Assembly: GCA_022579005.1 (NCBI GenBank)
Contig: MU401702.1
Location: 1-49,868, forward strand
From: Poronia punctata
Lineage: Eukaryota > Ascomycota > Sordariomycetes > Xylariales > Xylariaceae
Reading direction: 5' to 3'
DNA length: 49,868 nt
The translations under genes were made by a program, and so were the position numbers. Below are positions 33,435 to 45,336 of the stretch, piece by piece; the stretch's first letter is position 1, and every line of letters begins with the position of its first letter. The notes below the pieces were generated by a model. That model searched no databases and was not told where the DNA came from. It saw nothing but the letters and a program-made list of their open reading frames with translations.

Positions 33435-36400
33435 CTACTTCCGGGGTGGAGCTATCAAGGCATCACATCAATCAGCATACTTCGGATCAGGCCACGGTCC
33501 CTTTAAATGCGAGGGAGGCGAGTAGGTAAGAGCGCAACTCACCGATAACCATCTGCCTTTGTTTGCCCACCCAGCTCTTGGCATTCTCATTACGCCGCTG
33601 CAACACGAAATGATTGCTTTGCAACCTGCTAGAAAGGTCGTACCATGCCGTCGCAATCATAGCATTCTCCCGTTGGAGGTTCTTAATAATCTCGTCGGTC
33701 TGGGCCTGAATCACAGTTTTAGAAGTTGAGCCAACATATGAACTCATTTTCACACATAAGAATCATTTGCAATCTGCAATTGACATTCCATAAAGCATGT
33801 CCAAATTTGAAGCTATTTTTTATTTGATGTGATATAGAAAAATTCCCACTTACCTTTTGCTCACTTGCTTCCGTGCCAGCGCGGACAGCTTTGAGAGTGC
33901 GTTCGAGTTCCCGGTTTTTGACTTCCGATTGTTCGTATTGCTGTATCAAGCACGGTCGTCAGTTACGAGCCCGTGGCAATAAAACAAATCAAGAAACGGC
34001 GGGACAAGGAAAGTGCTAGAAAATAAAAACAACGAAAGAGTATGCATGCTCAGTCATCATGCGAGCCTCCAAGCCCAAACCAACGAGCAAACGTACGACG
34101 CTGTCTGCTCGGGCTATGGACATCACTTGATGTAGCTGGACTCGCTGGGGACTCGCTACGCAATCGGCCAGAGAAGTGGCCCGGTGAATTGCCACGACCA
34201 TGTTGGGTCCGTGTGGGCGTTAAGTTACGGCCGAACAGCATTCTTGATACTGGCCGTTCAGGTGTGACGACAGAATCCTCATCGTCAAAATCGCACAAGA
34301 ACACATTTCCAGGCTCTGTTGCCCCCTTTTTGAGCCATGGGCTGAGTGACTCCCACATAGTTTGACGCTTCTCGTCGACATGAACCACGTCCACATCATC
34401 CTCGTCGCTCGATTCACGTCGGGGCGTTGTAGGAACATTGGCACTCACCTGCTGTAGCTGCTTGTAACGAGCCCGGAGCTTCTCCATTTTCTCGGCTTGC
34501 TTGACGTTCTCGGGGGTAACGATCTGCCCGTCGGCCGCCTTTTGGAGTTCCAGACTAGCTTGCTCGGCTTCACGACGAAGCTCGTCCTTTTCGATAAAGG
34601 CGCTAAGTAGTTGCTTCTGCATCGCTTCCGACTCGTCTTTAAGTAACTTGTACTTTCTCCGTTCCGCTTCTAATTCGGCACGGAGCGAGGTTGCGAGCAT
34701 GCCATCCGTGTTCTTCAGCTCCGTGAGCGCGTCCATATTAGACTTCTCTACAGCAGCCACTTTATCCACGTTGTCAGCGTCTTCCGGATTCATGAGGTGC
34801 TCGATAATCATCGCCTTACAGTCGCCGCGGGCTTCTAGCAGAGCGCGCTCTTTATCCGCAAGCTGCTGCTTGACGGATTCGAGTTGCCTTTCGAATTGCT
34901 TCGATCGACTCTGTTCGGCAAGGACTTGGGTCCGCAGGTTCGAATACGCTTCTTCTCTGATATAGTCTGACATCAGCCATTTGGTGCCCGGCGCCATCTC
35001 ATAACAAGCTTGGAGTGTCTCCACTAACCCTTCTCCGCTCATGTTTTGAATGATGGTGTCGAGCTGTTTCTGGCCGACGGTGAAACGCTCAAATACATCG
35101 TTATACCTATCCTGGAGAGCCTGGCGCGAGGCGCGCAGATCCTCCATCTCCTGCACTAGCTGACCTTTGTCGGTCTCCGAGCCTATAGTGCTCTTCAACA
35201 CGGCATTCTCTGCCTGGAGCCTCTGAACCTCGAGGTTTCTCATGGACAATGAAGTATTGTTTGAGTCGTTCAGTTCATCCTCCAACGAGGTAGGACGGGC
35301 AGCCGTAGAATCGTCAACAACAGCCGAGGGGTCGAGCATCATGATCTTTTCCTGTAGCTCTTTGACAACAGCTTCGTCGAGCTGGCTTCGTTGTTCTAAT
35401 TCGGCCATGCGGATCATCAAGTCCTGGTTTTGTGATGCCAGCACCAGTTTCTGATCCCGCATGTTGGCGATATCGATTTCGTACCCTTGCATCTTGGAGG
35501 CGTACGCTTCGCTTTCTCGTCTCAGCGTCTCGATCTTGGCGTTCGCATGAGTGAGTTGATCAAATGTTCTCGCGAGATCCATCCTATCATTGCGCAGTGA
35601 AGTCAGTTCAGCCTCAAGATGCTTTGTCGCTTCAACCTTTTTTCGTAGATTGTCGGCCATGTTGGCCTTCTTTGACAGCTCCTCATTTTTGGCCTTGAGC
35701 TCCTGGTTTTCATCAACGAGCAAATCGACCTTCTGGGACGCAGCCTCTAAACGGGCCTTGTCTTTCAGAAGTCGTTCTCGCTCTTCCATTAGGGCGTTCC
35801 GCTCGTTTTCCAAATTCGCAATAAGTGTTTCATTTTCCTTCAAATGTCGTTGTAGCCGGTGCCGATCGTAGTTCCCCGTTTCCGATTCGATCTGCTTATG
35901 GAGCTGCTCATTCTCATCCTGCAGATTTTCGTGTTTTCCAACCAGTTCGTCATAGTTGTCTTGAAGGCGATCTAGTCGCACCTTCAAGCTACCGGCCTGC
36001 CGTCTTGCATCGTCAACTTCGCGCTGCAGATTAGCTATAAAGGCCTCCTGCGCCAGGTCACTGTCCACTTTGGCAGTGTCTGCCTGGGGAGCAGTTGAAG
36101 AGGTCGGGGCCGCATCGCTCTCATTGGTAAAACTGTCTTGGTTCTGGACCTCGTGCATGATTTGGTATATTGTGGCTTGGCATTTTTGGTCTAGCTGTTG
36201 AATCAGTGCAACATATTTGTGGTTTTCCGGGTGGAAGCAGGCGCCGTATAGGAAGATCAGTAGGACCTCCGTCATTCCTACCCTTGTCGGATTCCTTCCC
36301 AAGGCCTGAAAGTTGACAGCTTTAACCATAGGGTCGATTGTTTGGCAAAGCCTCCGCGCAAACTCGACCAGGGCCATATGAATAATATGCATGCTTCTTC

Positions 36401-36699
36401 TCGTTTCGTCTCCATCTTGAGGAGCGGTGAGGCTTTGCTGGAACCGAGTCGGGTTGTATTCAGGATCCAATATTTCGAGGAGCTTGGAGAAAACTGCGCC
36501 GTCATAGAGCTGTTCTATTTTTTTGAGCTTCGTGTTATCGTCGCCGTCGGGCGGTAGGCTGCCTAGCATCGCATTTGCCTATATAAGTACATGTTAGTTA
36601 ACTTTCACGTATGGAATTGAACAAAGAAAAATAGGGGGGAGGGGGGAGGGTTATACATACCCATTCGAGCAAGGCCGTAGCCGTAGCCGGGTTATTCAT
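33435..36699 (-). CDS. hookA: Hook-family dynein/early-endosome adaptor
   Basis: Exons 36699-36661, 36578-34449, 33940-33854, 33705-33543 and 33451-33435; introns of 82, 508, 148 and 91 nt; 811 aa. Fungal Hook links early endosomes to dynein through the FTS/FHIP complex. The N-terminal Hook (calponin-like) domain, about residues 1-170, begins A-L-L-E-W-A-N-A-M and contains L-L-I-F-L-Y-G-A-C. Long coiled coils occupy about residues 190-720. The C-terminal exons encode Q-Y-E-Q-S-E-V-K-N-R-E-L-E-R-T-L-K-A-V-R, then W-Y-D-L-S-S-R-L-Q-S-N and W-V-G-K-Q-R-Q-M-V, the conserved cargo-end segment, with a last 17-nt exon. The 508-nt intron starts with GTGAGT at 34448 but is also open in frame to a stop at 34050-34052, which would give an 855-aa alternative form. 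Confidence 0.93.
34050..34448 (-). other. In-frame retained-intron C-terminus of Hook
   Basis: If the intron beginning at 34448 is not removed, translation continues 132 codons in frame. The segment has an acidic S-S-D-E-D-D-V-D-V-V patch, a W-E-S-L-S-P-W-L-K-K-G stretch, a Ser/Pro/Arg-rich region and the end R-W-F-G-L-G-G-S-H-D-D. It looks like coding sequence, not random intron. This form would lack the canonical last three exons. Confidence 0.55.
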
Positions 36700-38503
36700 T
36701 GATGGTATCATCTTGTTTTAAGCTTTCGATCTGATTCGGAGAGGTCCAGCCTTGATCATAATCGATCGATGTGGTGGAAATATCGTGGGGTCGTGTGCGC
36801 CTAGGGGAGCAAATATCGTCGAGTAAAGTAAGTTTCGGTGAGGTAATATTCAGGGACGCTGTTGGGAAGCGATTGGTAGTCGTAGATGTAGTAGGAAGGC
36901 AATTGGCAACCTCATGGTCTCGATCGCGGGTTGGCGACACGTCGCAGGCTTTTGAGTCGGCAGCGTCGAGGGGAAACAAAGCACGGATCGGTTACAAAGA
37001 GAACAAGGGTCTTGTTGTTGGGCAGAGTATGGATTGTTTCGGCGGCGGATCACAAAGCGTCTTGTCTTCCCAGCGTTACTCAAAAGCTAACATGCTGGCG
37101 CAAAGGAAGCGTTAGACTTTGTTGCTTTCAAAGAACGCGAGGCGCGTGTCTGGACGGGTTGGCTGAAAGAAAGTCATCAGAATTGCAAGAATGGCAAGCT
37201 CTCGGCATCGTCATTTCCGGTGAAGTTCAAAAAGCAGATAACAGCCGAAACTAGGTTTACGCACTGTATGTACATAGCGCTATTAATAACCCCACATCGC
37301 TAGAAAGGCAGATGGCACGGGAATCTGGCACGTCTGGGCATCCTCATTTGACATAAAGCTTCAAACCGTATTGAACGACCTAGTGTAGCCAAAAGAGAAG
37401 ACCAGCGATGCGCTAACGCAGGAAATATATTACATGCAGGTAGCCTCTACATAGTAATACCTAGGGGGTAGGGCACGTGTGGGTAAGTAAATAATACGGT
37501 AAGAAACCGGGCGGTGTTGGGTTGTACGTATGTACCTGACATGCACGTTGCAGATAGGTACAAAGCTCATCAGACTTCAAAACTTAAAACCATTGCTTTG
37601 TGCTGCACACTTTGACAATTTTGGGAAGCATAAAGTATGTTTGTTCTCTGAAAGTGATGTCAAAGACACTGTCTCCGTCGAGCATTGCGAAGCCTTTCAA
37701 GTTGGCTTTGACAAACGTATATCTGCAGTCTATCCATTTCAACCAAGATCGTCATGTCGGCTCGTTGTTGTAAAAGCGGCATGCTACACTATTTACCCTG
37801 TTACTCCGGATCCTGTATTGTATACATATTGATCAGTCACCTTGGAACTTACGGCAAATGCCATGAATATATTATTCCTCTGCTCGTTAAACCCAAATCC
37901 AAGAATTTGAGCCAAGGCTGCAGGGACCGGCGCCTTGTGCTAGTCTATCTTGCTTCTTTCCGTGCTTCTTTGCATCCTGGTCTGTAGTAAAATAGATCTA
38001 ATAGGTATTATCTACTATTCGACCGTTGTACAAAGGCCGCCAACAGACTTGGAGGGGAGAATGGAAGAGTGTAAAAAAGCCTAAGCTACATAGAGCACAT
38101 GACTCAGCTACTTGGATAAGGTTAACTTTGGGCCGTTAGTACCGTAGACTACTTCTACTCCATATTTCAACTTACAGACTTTCACGTCAGGAGATTAACA
38201 CACTAACCAACGACGTCAGCAAGACACAGGATATTAGGCGCAAGTTAAAACAAATTTAACATTATTGTATAATGATGATATCCTCGTAATCCACAGCACG
38301 CCTCCATAACCAACGAGCAACTGTAAAGACCAAGGGAGCGAATACAATTGCAGTATGACCTGCGCGATAGACACCTGTCACATCGCTTTCCCTCCATGTC
38401 CATCAACGTCGTAAGGACCATATAGGGGGGACGTCTATTCGTACAAAACTACGCGAAAGTATGTTTCCGTAGTATCAAAGGGGTATCCAAGGGAATCGTG
38501 TTT
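36700..38503. other. Gene-free stretch upstream of Hook
   Basis: Promoter and 5' UTR of Hook at its left end, then the 3' flank of the I9 inhibitor gene. The plus-strand open frame 36771-37115 lies in the Hook promoter and looks accidental. No other gene is supported. Confidence 0.45.
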
Positions 38504-38982
38504 TTAATGCGTAGTTGTACCGGATATCTCGACCATCTGATCCTCTTCGATCACGGCATGGTAGTCGGAGCTCCATATCCTAACGGTGTCGAGAATCTTT
38601 TGCGGTGCTTTAGCAGCAAAACCCCTAGATATGATTGATTAGTACTCAATATCATGACCGGAGTCTGACACCACGGCCCTCATCTTTAGAGGACCGTTCC
38701 ATTATTGCGCTCAGGCTTGCGTCCGCCCATAGAAAACCCATTCAACCGGGCCTGGCCTGGGAGTGGGATTTAAGGGATGGAATCAAAGTAGAAGCCGTAC
38801 TTGATGATCTTATATTCATGGGTTATAACTCCACCAGCATCGCGGATGTCGGCCATAGCTCGGTTAACAATATCGTCGGCGGTATCTTTAGGAAAGGTCA
38901 TGATGATCGCCTTTTGGATATCAATAGCCTGTGCTCCCTGAGAAACCGCGAGGGCGGCGGCGGCGACCTTGAAGAATCGCAT
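38504..38982 (-). CDS. Secreted peptidase-inhibitor I9 domain protein
   Basis: Exons 38982-38801 and 38624-38504; 176-nt intron (GTACGG donor, ATCTAG acceptor); 100 aa. A signal peptide (M-R-F-F-K-V-A-A-A-A-L-A ... G-A-Q-A) is followed by a complete I9 fold, the type found as subtilisin propeptide and in yeast proteinase B inhibitor Pbi2. Evidence is I-I-M-T-F-P-K-D-T, A-G-G-V-I-T-H-E-Y-K-I-I-K-G-F-A-A-K-A-P, then V-I-E-E-D-Q-M-V-E-I near the end. The last residues of an I9 domain usually occupy the protease active site. No peptidase domain follows, so it is a free inhibitor/chaperone-like domain rather than a protease. The donor is weak but is the only junction that restores the conserved K-G-F-A-A-K block. 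Confidence 0.85.
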
Positions 38983-39799
38983 TCTGGCGGTTATGGCTCG
39001 TTGATGATGACGCTTGCTGGTGGCTCGTCAATCTCCAACAGTAGTATCAAGCTACAACTGAACAGAACGGTTGAGAGGATTGCAATGAGGTATGTTCGAC
39101 TGCTGTGATGTTATTGAATCCGCGCTGATGTTATAAGGTCCAGAAAGATGGAGAACTGTGGACGGTTACTCGTCGTGCGATTGATGGAGATAGAGTGCTT
39201 TGTGGTTACCTAGTCCAGATTGAAGGATACAAACGGCGTCCAGGTGTGTTTGAGATGAGGGCCGGTCGCAGTTTAACTCGTCATTGGTAATGGATCCAGT
39301 GGGTTCTATGGAGGGGTTCTCTTTCCCATCTAGGGAAAGACTGTATCCACCTTCCAGGACGGGAAGGTTGCGGGCCTCACTCACGTGTCAAACGTTCAAA
39401 GTTAGGCCGTTGTAAGTACCGAGATACTTCCTGATAAACGTCAGTGTGCGGTACCCAGTACTGCGTGAGGCCTTTTCACCTGGCACAGATGCTACTCAAG
39501 CTAGAGGTTCTTTCTACATAATCTGAATCGAAAGATACTGTACAATCCGAGAACGTGTACTCTTTGGATTATCTATCATCAAGGTAACGGGTACGAGCGC
39601 CTCATCTTGGGAAATCCATTTAAAACCGCAAAGATTACACAATTATGACTCCAACAAACCCACCATCTACTGTAATGAGTTGCATCAGTGACAGTCATCC
39701 TCATATAGTCCATATTGTGTGTAGGTATATGAGCTTGGCCATGAATCTTGCATGTTTTTCCTTCTTCCTATCCGATCTCACTACACGTACGAGTATGTT
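38983..39799. other. Intergenic, I9 inhibitor / GH71-1
   Basis: 5' flank of the inhibitor gene and 3' flank of the first GH71 gene, both on the minus strand. Nothing further seen. Confidence 0.5.
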
Positions 39800-41642
39800 T
39801 TAAGCGGTTGGCGTAGCTTGAGCACGGACCACTCTATCCGCAAAGGGCTTCGCAGCCGGGGTACTCTTCATTCCTGACGGCCCGCATGTGCTTACATGGA
39901 GGCCGTCCATCATTGAAGTATAACCCGAAGGCAGAAGCTCGTCGTCCTCCCCAGCGGGTATCGTGCCCGAGTACGGGTTGAAATTGTAGATACCGCAAGG
40001 ACAGTGATCAAGTACCTGCATGGGAGAATCTCCTTGGAGCACAGTGGTCCCATCGCGGCTCAGGCTGAACGAAACCTTTCCTGGGGCCATGGCGACCGAA
40101 TTAATGGCTGCACCAGCAGGGACATCGACCGTCTTGCTTTCTCCGGCCACGTTCATTGTCAAGGAAGCCGCCTCTGTCAGGAGCGTGACGACGAAGACCT
40201 CGTCCTTCATGGTTTCCCAACCGTTAGGGCGGCCTTTGAAATAGTTTCCGCTAGAGTTGTCGGGAATGTCAACCAGGGTAGTATCGGTCGCGTCGCAGTC
40301 GAGGTCCTTCAACGTAGGACGGAACCAGTATACACTACAACCACACGAGTCAACTCTGCTTGTTTATCCCGCGGCCTACGGTCATCCGCACGAACGGTAA
40401 GCACCAGTCCTCGAGATATACTTACATCTTGTCCTCTTCGATATAAGGTGCAGGGTCAGATGCACCTGCCTTGTAGGCGGCGATGAAAGGCACAGCCATG
40501 TCCAGGAAAGCATTGTGGGGGAAGCCGTACACCCACTTCGAGTTTCCATCATCGCCACTGTTCGGATATCATGTCTTAGTAACGAACAAGGCAAGAGACA
40601 TTCAGTGGCAGTAGCAAAATGTTGCAGGTCTCACTCAAATCAGGGGAACTGAGGCGAATACGTACTGTGGGCTATCAAGGCGGCCAATGTAATGCGACTC
40701 GCCATAGTCGTTCCAGGTGATGATCTCGACGTATTCAGGCTGGAGTTGCAAGATCTCCTGCCAGCGGTCATAGAAGAGAGTGTCACCAGGGAATACCCAG
40801 TTCTTCGAGTAAGGCACTTCGGGTCCGAAATGGGTGAAGAACCAAGGCGACACAGGCGCAACATAGGCTTTTCCATCCAAAGCGTCGATGTATTCTTGGT
40901 CGCCCTGTTGAACGGTGACATTGGCACCAGGCTTAGGCGCCTTGTTGTCTCCATCGTTGGGCCAGGCCATCCAGTTCAGGGCGCCATCTATAGTAGTCAA
41001 CCATCAGCGAGCGTCTTTTCCCAGAGTGTCTTCAAATATGGCAGCCACGTACCGATGGCTGAGAAGTCTCCCTGGCCGGGGTGGAAGTTGGGGGCGAACC
41101 AGACATCATTTCCTGCTGCTTCGCGCATGGCAGCAACGTCAAATCCATCGCCGGCAAAAGACGATGCAACAACTCTGTCGCCAAACTTGAGCTGGGCCGG
41201 CTTAGAGGCAAAATTGGCGATCATCTGGCCAACCTCGGCGGCTTGATCGGTATGGTACCAGTTGAAGTCGAAAGAAATAAAGGCTTTTATGCCATTCCTC
41301 TCTGCTGACTCGTAGGCAAACTCAAGCTGCTGTTGAGTATAGGGGTCGAGACCAATATTCAAGGCAAAGGCATCGATGCCAATGGCTTTGGCACGCTTCA
41401 TGTCCTCATCATAATCGGCAGATGAGGTTCGGACATAGGTAATGCCAATCTTGACCCACGTGTTAACCATGTTCTTCTAGTCTGTATCGAAGTCAACATA
41501 CCATGAAATGACAGAAGACCAGCTTGTCACCATTGTCATCTCTAACGGTCAGACTATTTCCAAAAGGCGAGGGAGCAGCGAGGCTGGTGGACAGCAAAGC
41601 TGCTGTCACAAACGCCTTAAGCAATGACTTAGCGAACCGCAT
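39800..41642 (-). CDS. GH71 alpha-1,3-glucanase (mutanase), copy 1
   Basis: Exons 41642-41502, 41449-41053, 40987-40666, 40557-40426 and 40334-39800; introns of 52, 65, 108 and 91 nt; 508 aa. Glycoside hydrolase family 71 cleaves alpha-1,3-glucan of the fungal cell wall. Signal peptide M-R-F-A-K-S-L-L ... S-L-A-A, then F-C-H-F-M-I-G-I. Conserved blocks are I-G-I-D-A-F-A-L-N-I-G, F-I-S-F-D-F-N-W-Y (a candidate catalytic Asp), S-S-F-A-G-D-G, W-F-A-P-N-F-H-P-G-Q-G-D, L-N-W-M-A-W-P-N-D, V-S-P-W-F-F-T-H-F and W-N-D-Y-G-E-S-H-Y-I-G. About 170 residues of beta-rich C-terminal domain follow, containing Y-N-F-N-P-Y-S-G. No separate starch- or mutan-binding module is visible. Divergent from copy 2. Confidence 0.93.
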
Positions 41643-43689
41643 CTTGAATTGTCCGGCCAAGAAAAGTTATTGGGTCCGTTTGCGCCTGAAAAGGGACTTT
41701 GTAGTGGGAAAGGACGCATTTTTGTATTCCCGTCAGTGAGGCTCACGACCGCCTCCTATCATCGATCCGGCTATCCTCCACCCTCCCAACCCGAAGTCGC
41801 ATCATGCAGTTCCCAAAATGACCAAGTATCACCGACGAAGGCACCGGTAGCATCAATTGCATGAGGCTATCGCCTTTGAAGCCAGATTCGGAGCGTTTCC
41901 ATTATGTTTGAATCGACCTTGAGAAGTACAGCCGAAGAAAGCGCCGGCCAAGAGGTTGAATTGTGCGTGTTAAGTTTATGGATCTCATGTGTGGTAACCA
42001 TCACAAGGTAGGCGGCAGAGGTTTCGATGTCCATTGGCGCATTTTACGAGATTCTATTTTTGACTACAGTTGCATAGGTTGCATCCTGGCTCGTCGGCTC
42101 TGCTGCTTCGAGCCTTCGACTGCTAGTTAGATCCTTTGAGTAGGGTCCGGCACCTTGCGTCTTTGTGATTTTGCACAGAAGACACCATGGACCAGCTGCC
42201 TATTCTAGTAAAGTTAGCAGTTCATAAGTTCCCGGTGCTAATGAACTTGACATGTTTCCACAAAGCCTATCATCACTGCCGAGTCCTTTTCGTTCTCTCT
42301 GCGAAGGGGAGCAGAGTTTTTGCCGAGCCGGCACTGGCTGCAGATAATTTTTTTATACCTACCCTTTCCGGCATCGACGCATGGTAGGTAAATAGCTACT
42401 ACACGTACATACCTTTGTTTAGCTCCGATTGTTGATCGAGATTTAGATTAGCTTCACGTGTATCTCGACCCATGTCTGGCCCATGTAACGATATCACTAA
42501 GTTAAAGTCCGGGGTACTCCACAGAACTTGCCGGCACCTTTCCTGTCTAATGCGACTTCAACCGTCCGGTGATACTCCACTAGACCACCAGTTGGCTCCC
42601 AGTCGATGCAACAGAAACATGGATCTAAACAAGCATCTTTTGGTTACGTAATTGACAGCTTGGGAGCCCCACGCATATACGGATGGGTATTCTGTGGAGT
42701 CAAATTCTTTATAGGCATGGCGTGGCCCTCACGATGCTACTTGAACTCGAGCACGTAGCATCCGAGATGCAAAGTTTGTCAAAGAATCAGGTCGAACAAA
42801 GGAGAAGGCTCCCAGGTTGCAATCCTATGCCTGCAAGCGCCGATTTATCCGCTTCCGCCTCAGCCTAGGGGGAGTACTCGCCAATACCCGGGGATGAATC
42901 TCATCACCTCGCCTGGCTTGATCGATGCCGCCAATATCGGCTCAGGATAGTGATGGATGTCTTATACCCGTCTCTCAACCATCGAACTCGTAAAAAGGAC
43001 GGCAGGGTAGAAGATTGCGGCGGGTACCCATGCCGATGCGACATCATGAGTCCCGTGGGTTTTTCTCTACGTGATGCTACTCAAGGGCACCTGGAAGGAT
43101 TGCACTGAAGGCATAGTTGCAATCGCAAGCTGCTGAGGTAAAAAGGCCGAACGTATTCGGGCCTTCGCTGGAGCTGCGATGCCGCGGTAGTCCACGATGA
43201 TAAAATTTCTGTCTAATGATAGGCCAGGAGAGATCCAAACGGCAGGATTTTGTTTACAACGGTAGGGCAGACCACACAACTTGAAGCGCATACATCGAGT
43301 TAAAACATGCAACTCGACCTGTTACATCCCTTGACGGCTTTCTAATTATCCACCCATCTATGCTCATGTCGAAAGATAGCATTGCCAAATAGCTCCGGTT
43401 CCCACACGTTCACAACCCAATGTAGCTTTCAAGAATGGATCACGAAGAGTTTCAACTTCGAACCATTGCGAATCAGGAAGGAGGCATCGCGATTTTTGAT
43501 CTCCTTACGCATGTAGAACTCCAAACAAAATGGACGATCATTACCTAATATGGATTACTAAGAATAGACAACCGAGAGGACGAAATATGCCGGAAACGAC
43601 CATAAGTAGATGCCGACTTGTCAGTGGACTGCCGGTGATATTGTGTCACGATACTCTCCTCAAGAATTGGTCTGTAATCGGAATCCAAA
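41643..43689. other. Divergent intergenic region between two GH71 genes
   Basis: About 2 kb separating the two start codons. Only short open frames without family features. It should contain both promoters; I cannot point to a convincing TATA box on either side. Confidence 0.5.
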
Positions 43690-45336
43690 ATGGCGAAGAG
43701 ATTTGTTGCCACACTCCTGGCTGCCATGCCATGGATGGTCTCGGTTCAGGCCGAAAACCCCGTGTATGCCCATTTCATGGTAAGCATGGACCATATGTGA
43801 ATTAACTAACTTTCAAAAATACTAACATGGTGAAAAAAAAGGTTGGTATCGTCGAGGATTACACCGTCGATGACTGGAAAGAGGACATGCAGCAGGCGCA
43901 AGCCATCGGAATCGACGGCTTCGCTCTGAACTGCGCCCCTGAGAGAATCGACAATTATACACCTAGACAGCTCGCCAATGCGTATCAAGCTGCCGAGGAG
44001 CTCGACTTTACTGTTTTTATCTCCTTTGACTTTGCGTATTGGACTACTGGGGATACTCAAGATATCATCGATATCGTTCAGAACTACAGTACGAGCGCTG
44101 CTCAGGCTAAATACAGGTTTGTTTGGGCTCCTATCTCCCCTGAGCTTGAATGTTGAGATATGTTACTAATAGAATTACAGTACGTTTTGAGCCTGTTTGA
44201 TCTCAAATACTATATATTTTGGGAAGTTTTGTGGATGAGTTGCTGACATGTACTAGATGACGGCCTCATCGTGAGCACCTTTGTCGGCGACTCCATGGAC
44301 TGGAACACAGTCAAGAGCGCGCTTCCAGACGTGAAAATCACAGCTCTACCCAACATCCAAGACCCGGCTTTCCTCGCCAATGCCCAGACCGGGCTCGACG
44401 GTGCCTTTTCCTGGTACGCCTGGCCCACCGATGGCGGTAACAGCATCATTCCCGCACCCATGACTACGATCTGGGATGATCGGTTCTTGGAGAACTTGGG
44501 CGATAGACCATACATGGCTCGTGAGTTATCCCCCCTTTTTCTCGGATTTGGCGAGACGAAGTTACTAAATATTGTTTTAGCTGTCTCTCCTTGGTTCTTC
44601 ACCCACTTCAACACCAAGAACTGGGCTTTCATCTGCGAAGATCTCCCCACTCTCCGCTGGGAACAGATTCTTAGCATGAAGCCTGCGCTCGTCGAGATTG
44701 TTTCCTGGAACGGTATGTTTCATCTCCCTTCTAACATTCTCTATAGCGTAATATTAATGCTCATTTTCTATCAGACTTTGGCGAAAGCCACTACATCGGG
44801 TAAGTCTCTCATCAAACCAAACCCCCTTTTTGAACTTAACTAACACCTCTCCCAGCGGCCCCGAACCCAACCACAAAGACGACGGCTCAGGAGCCTGGAC
44901 AAACGGGTACCCGCACACCGGCTTCCAGACCCTCTACGCCCCCTACATCGCGGCATACAAATCCGGCGCCGAAACACCCACCGTCGAATCCGACCAACTA
45001 GTCTACTGGTACCGCACCACGCCCAAAACCGTCGAATGCACCGGCGACACCCTCGGCGCGCCCGACGGACGAGATCTCCTAGCGGACGTCGTCTTCGTCG
45101 CTACATTGTTGACGGAACCTGCTGATCTGACTGTTACGAGTGGGGATGGCGAGCCTGTTACGGTCTCGGTTGATGCGGGTATACATACGGCGAATTTCAC
45201 CATGGGGGTGGGCAAACAGAGTTTTTCGGTCAAGAGGAATGGCGAGGAGATTATTGGGGGGACGAGTGAGATGGAGATTAAGGATTCGTGTGAGATGTGG
45301 AATTTTAATCCGTATGTTGGGGTTTTGCCTTCTTAG
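43690..45336 (+). CDS. GH71 alpha-1,3-glucanase, copy 2 (one unusual splice)
   Basis: Exons 43690-43779, 43842-44116, 44276-44520, 44581-44712, 44775-44799 and 44856-45336 give 415 aa in frame. Signal peptide M-A-K-R-F-V-A-T-L-L ... V-Q-A, then Y-A-H-F-M-V-G-I. GH71 blocks present: I-G-I-D-G-F-A-L-N, F-I-S-F-D-F-A-Y-W, S-T-F-V-G-D-S, F-S-W-Y-A-W-P-T-D, V-S-P-W-F-F-T-H-F, W-N-D-F-G-E-S-H-Y-I-G and W-N-F-N-P-Y-V-G. It is shorter than copy 1. Exon 5 is only 25 nt. The junction before S-T-F-V-G-D is odd: the natural-looking acceptor at 44256 would keep conserved residues but breaks the frame by one base. The in-frame acceptor at 44275 drops about six residues. The gene may therefore be slightly damaged. 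Otherwise it looks intact. Confidence 0.82.

Noticed and set aside
36771..37115. 114-codon plus-strand frame upstream of Hook
   Set aside because: It overlaps the Hook promoter/5' UTR and has no protein-family features.
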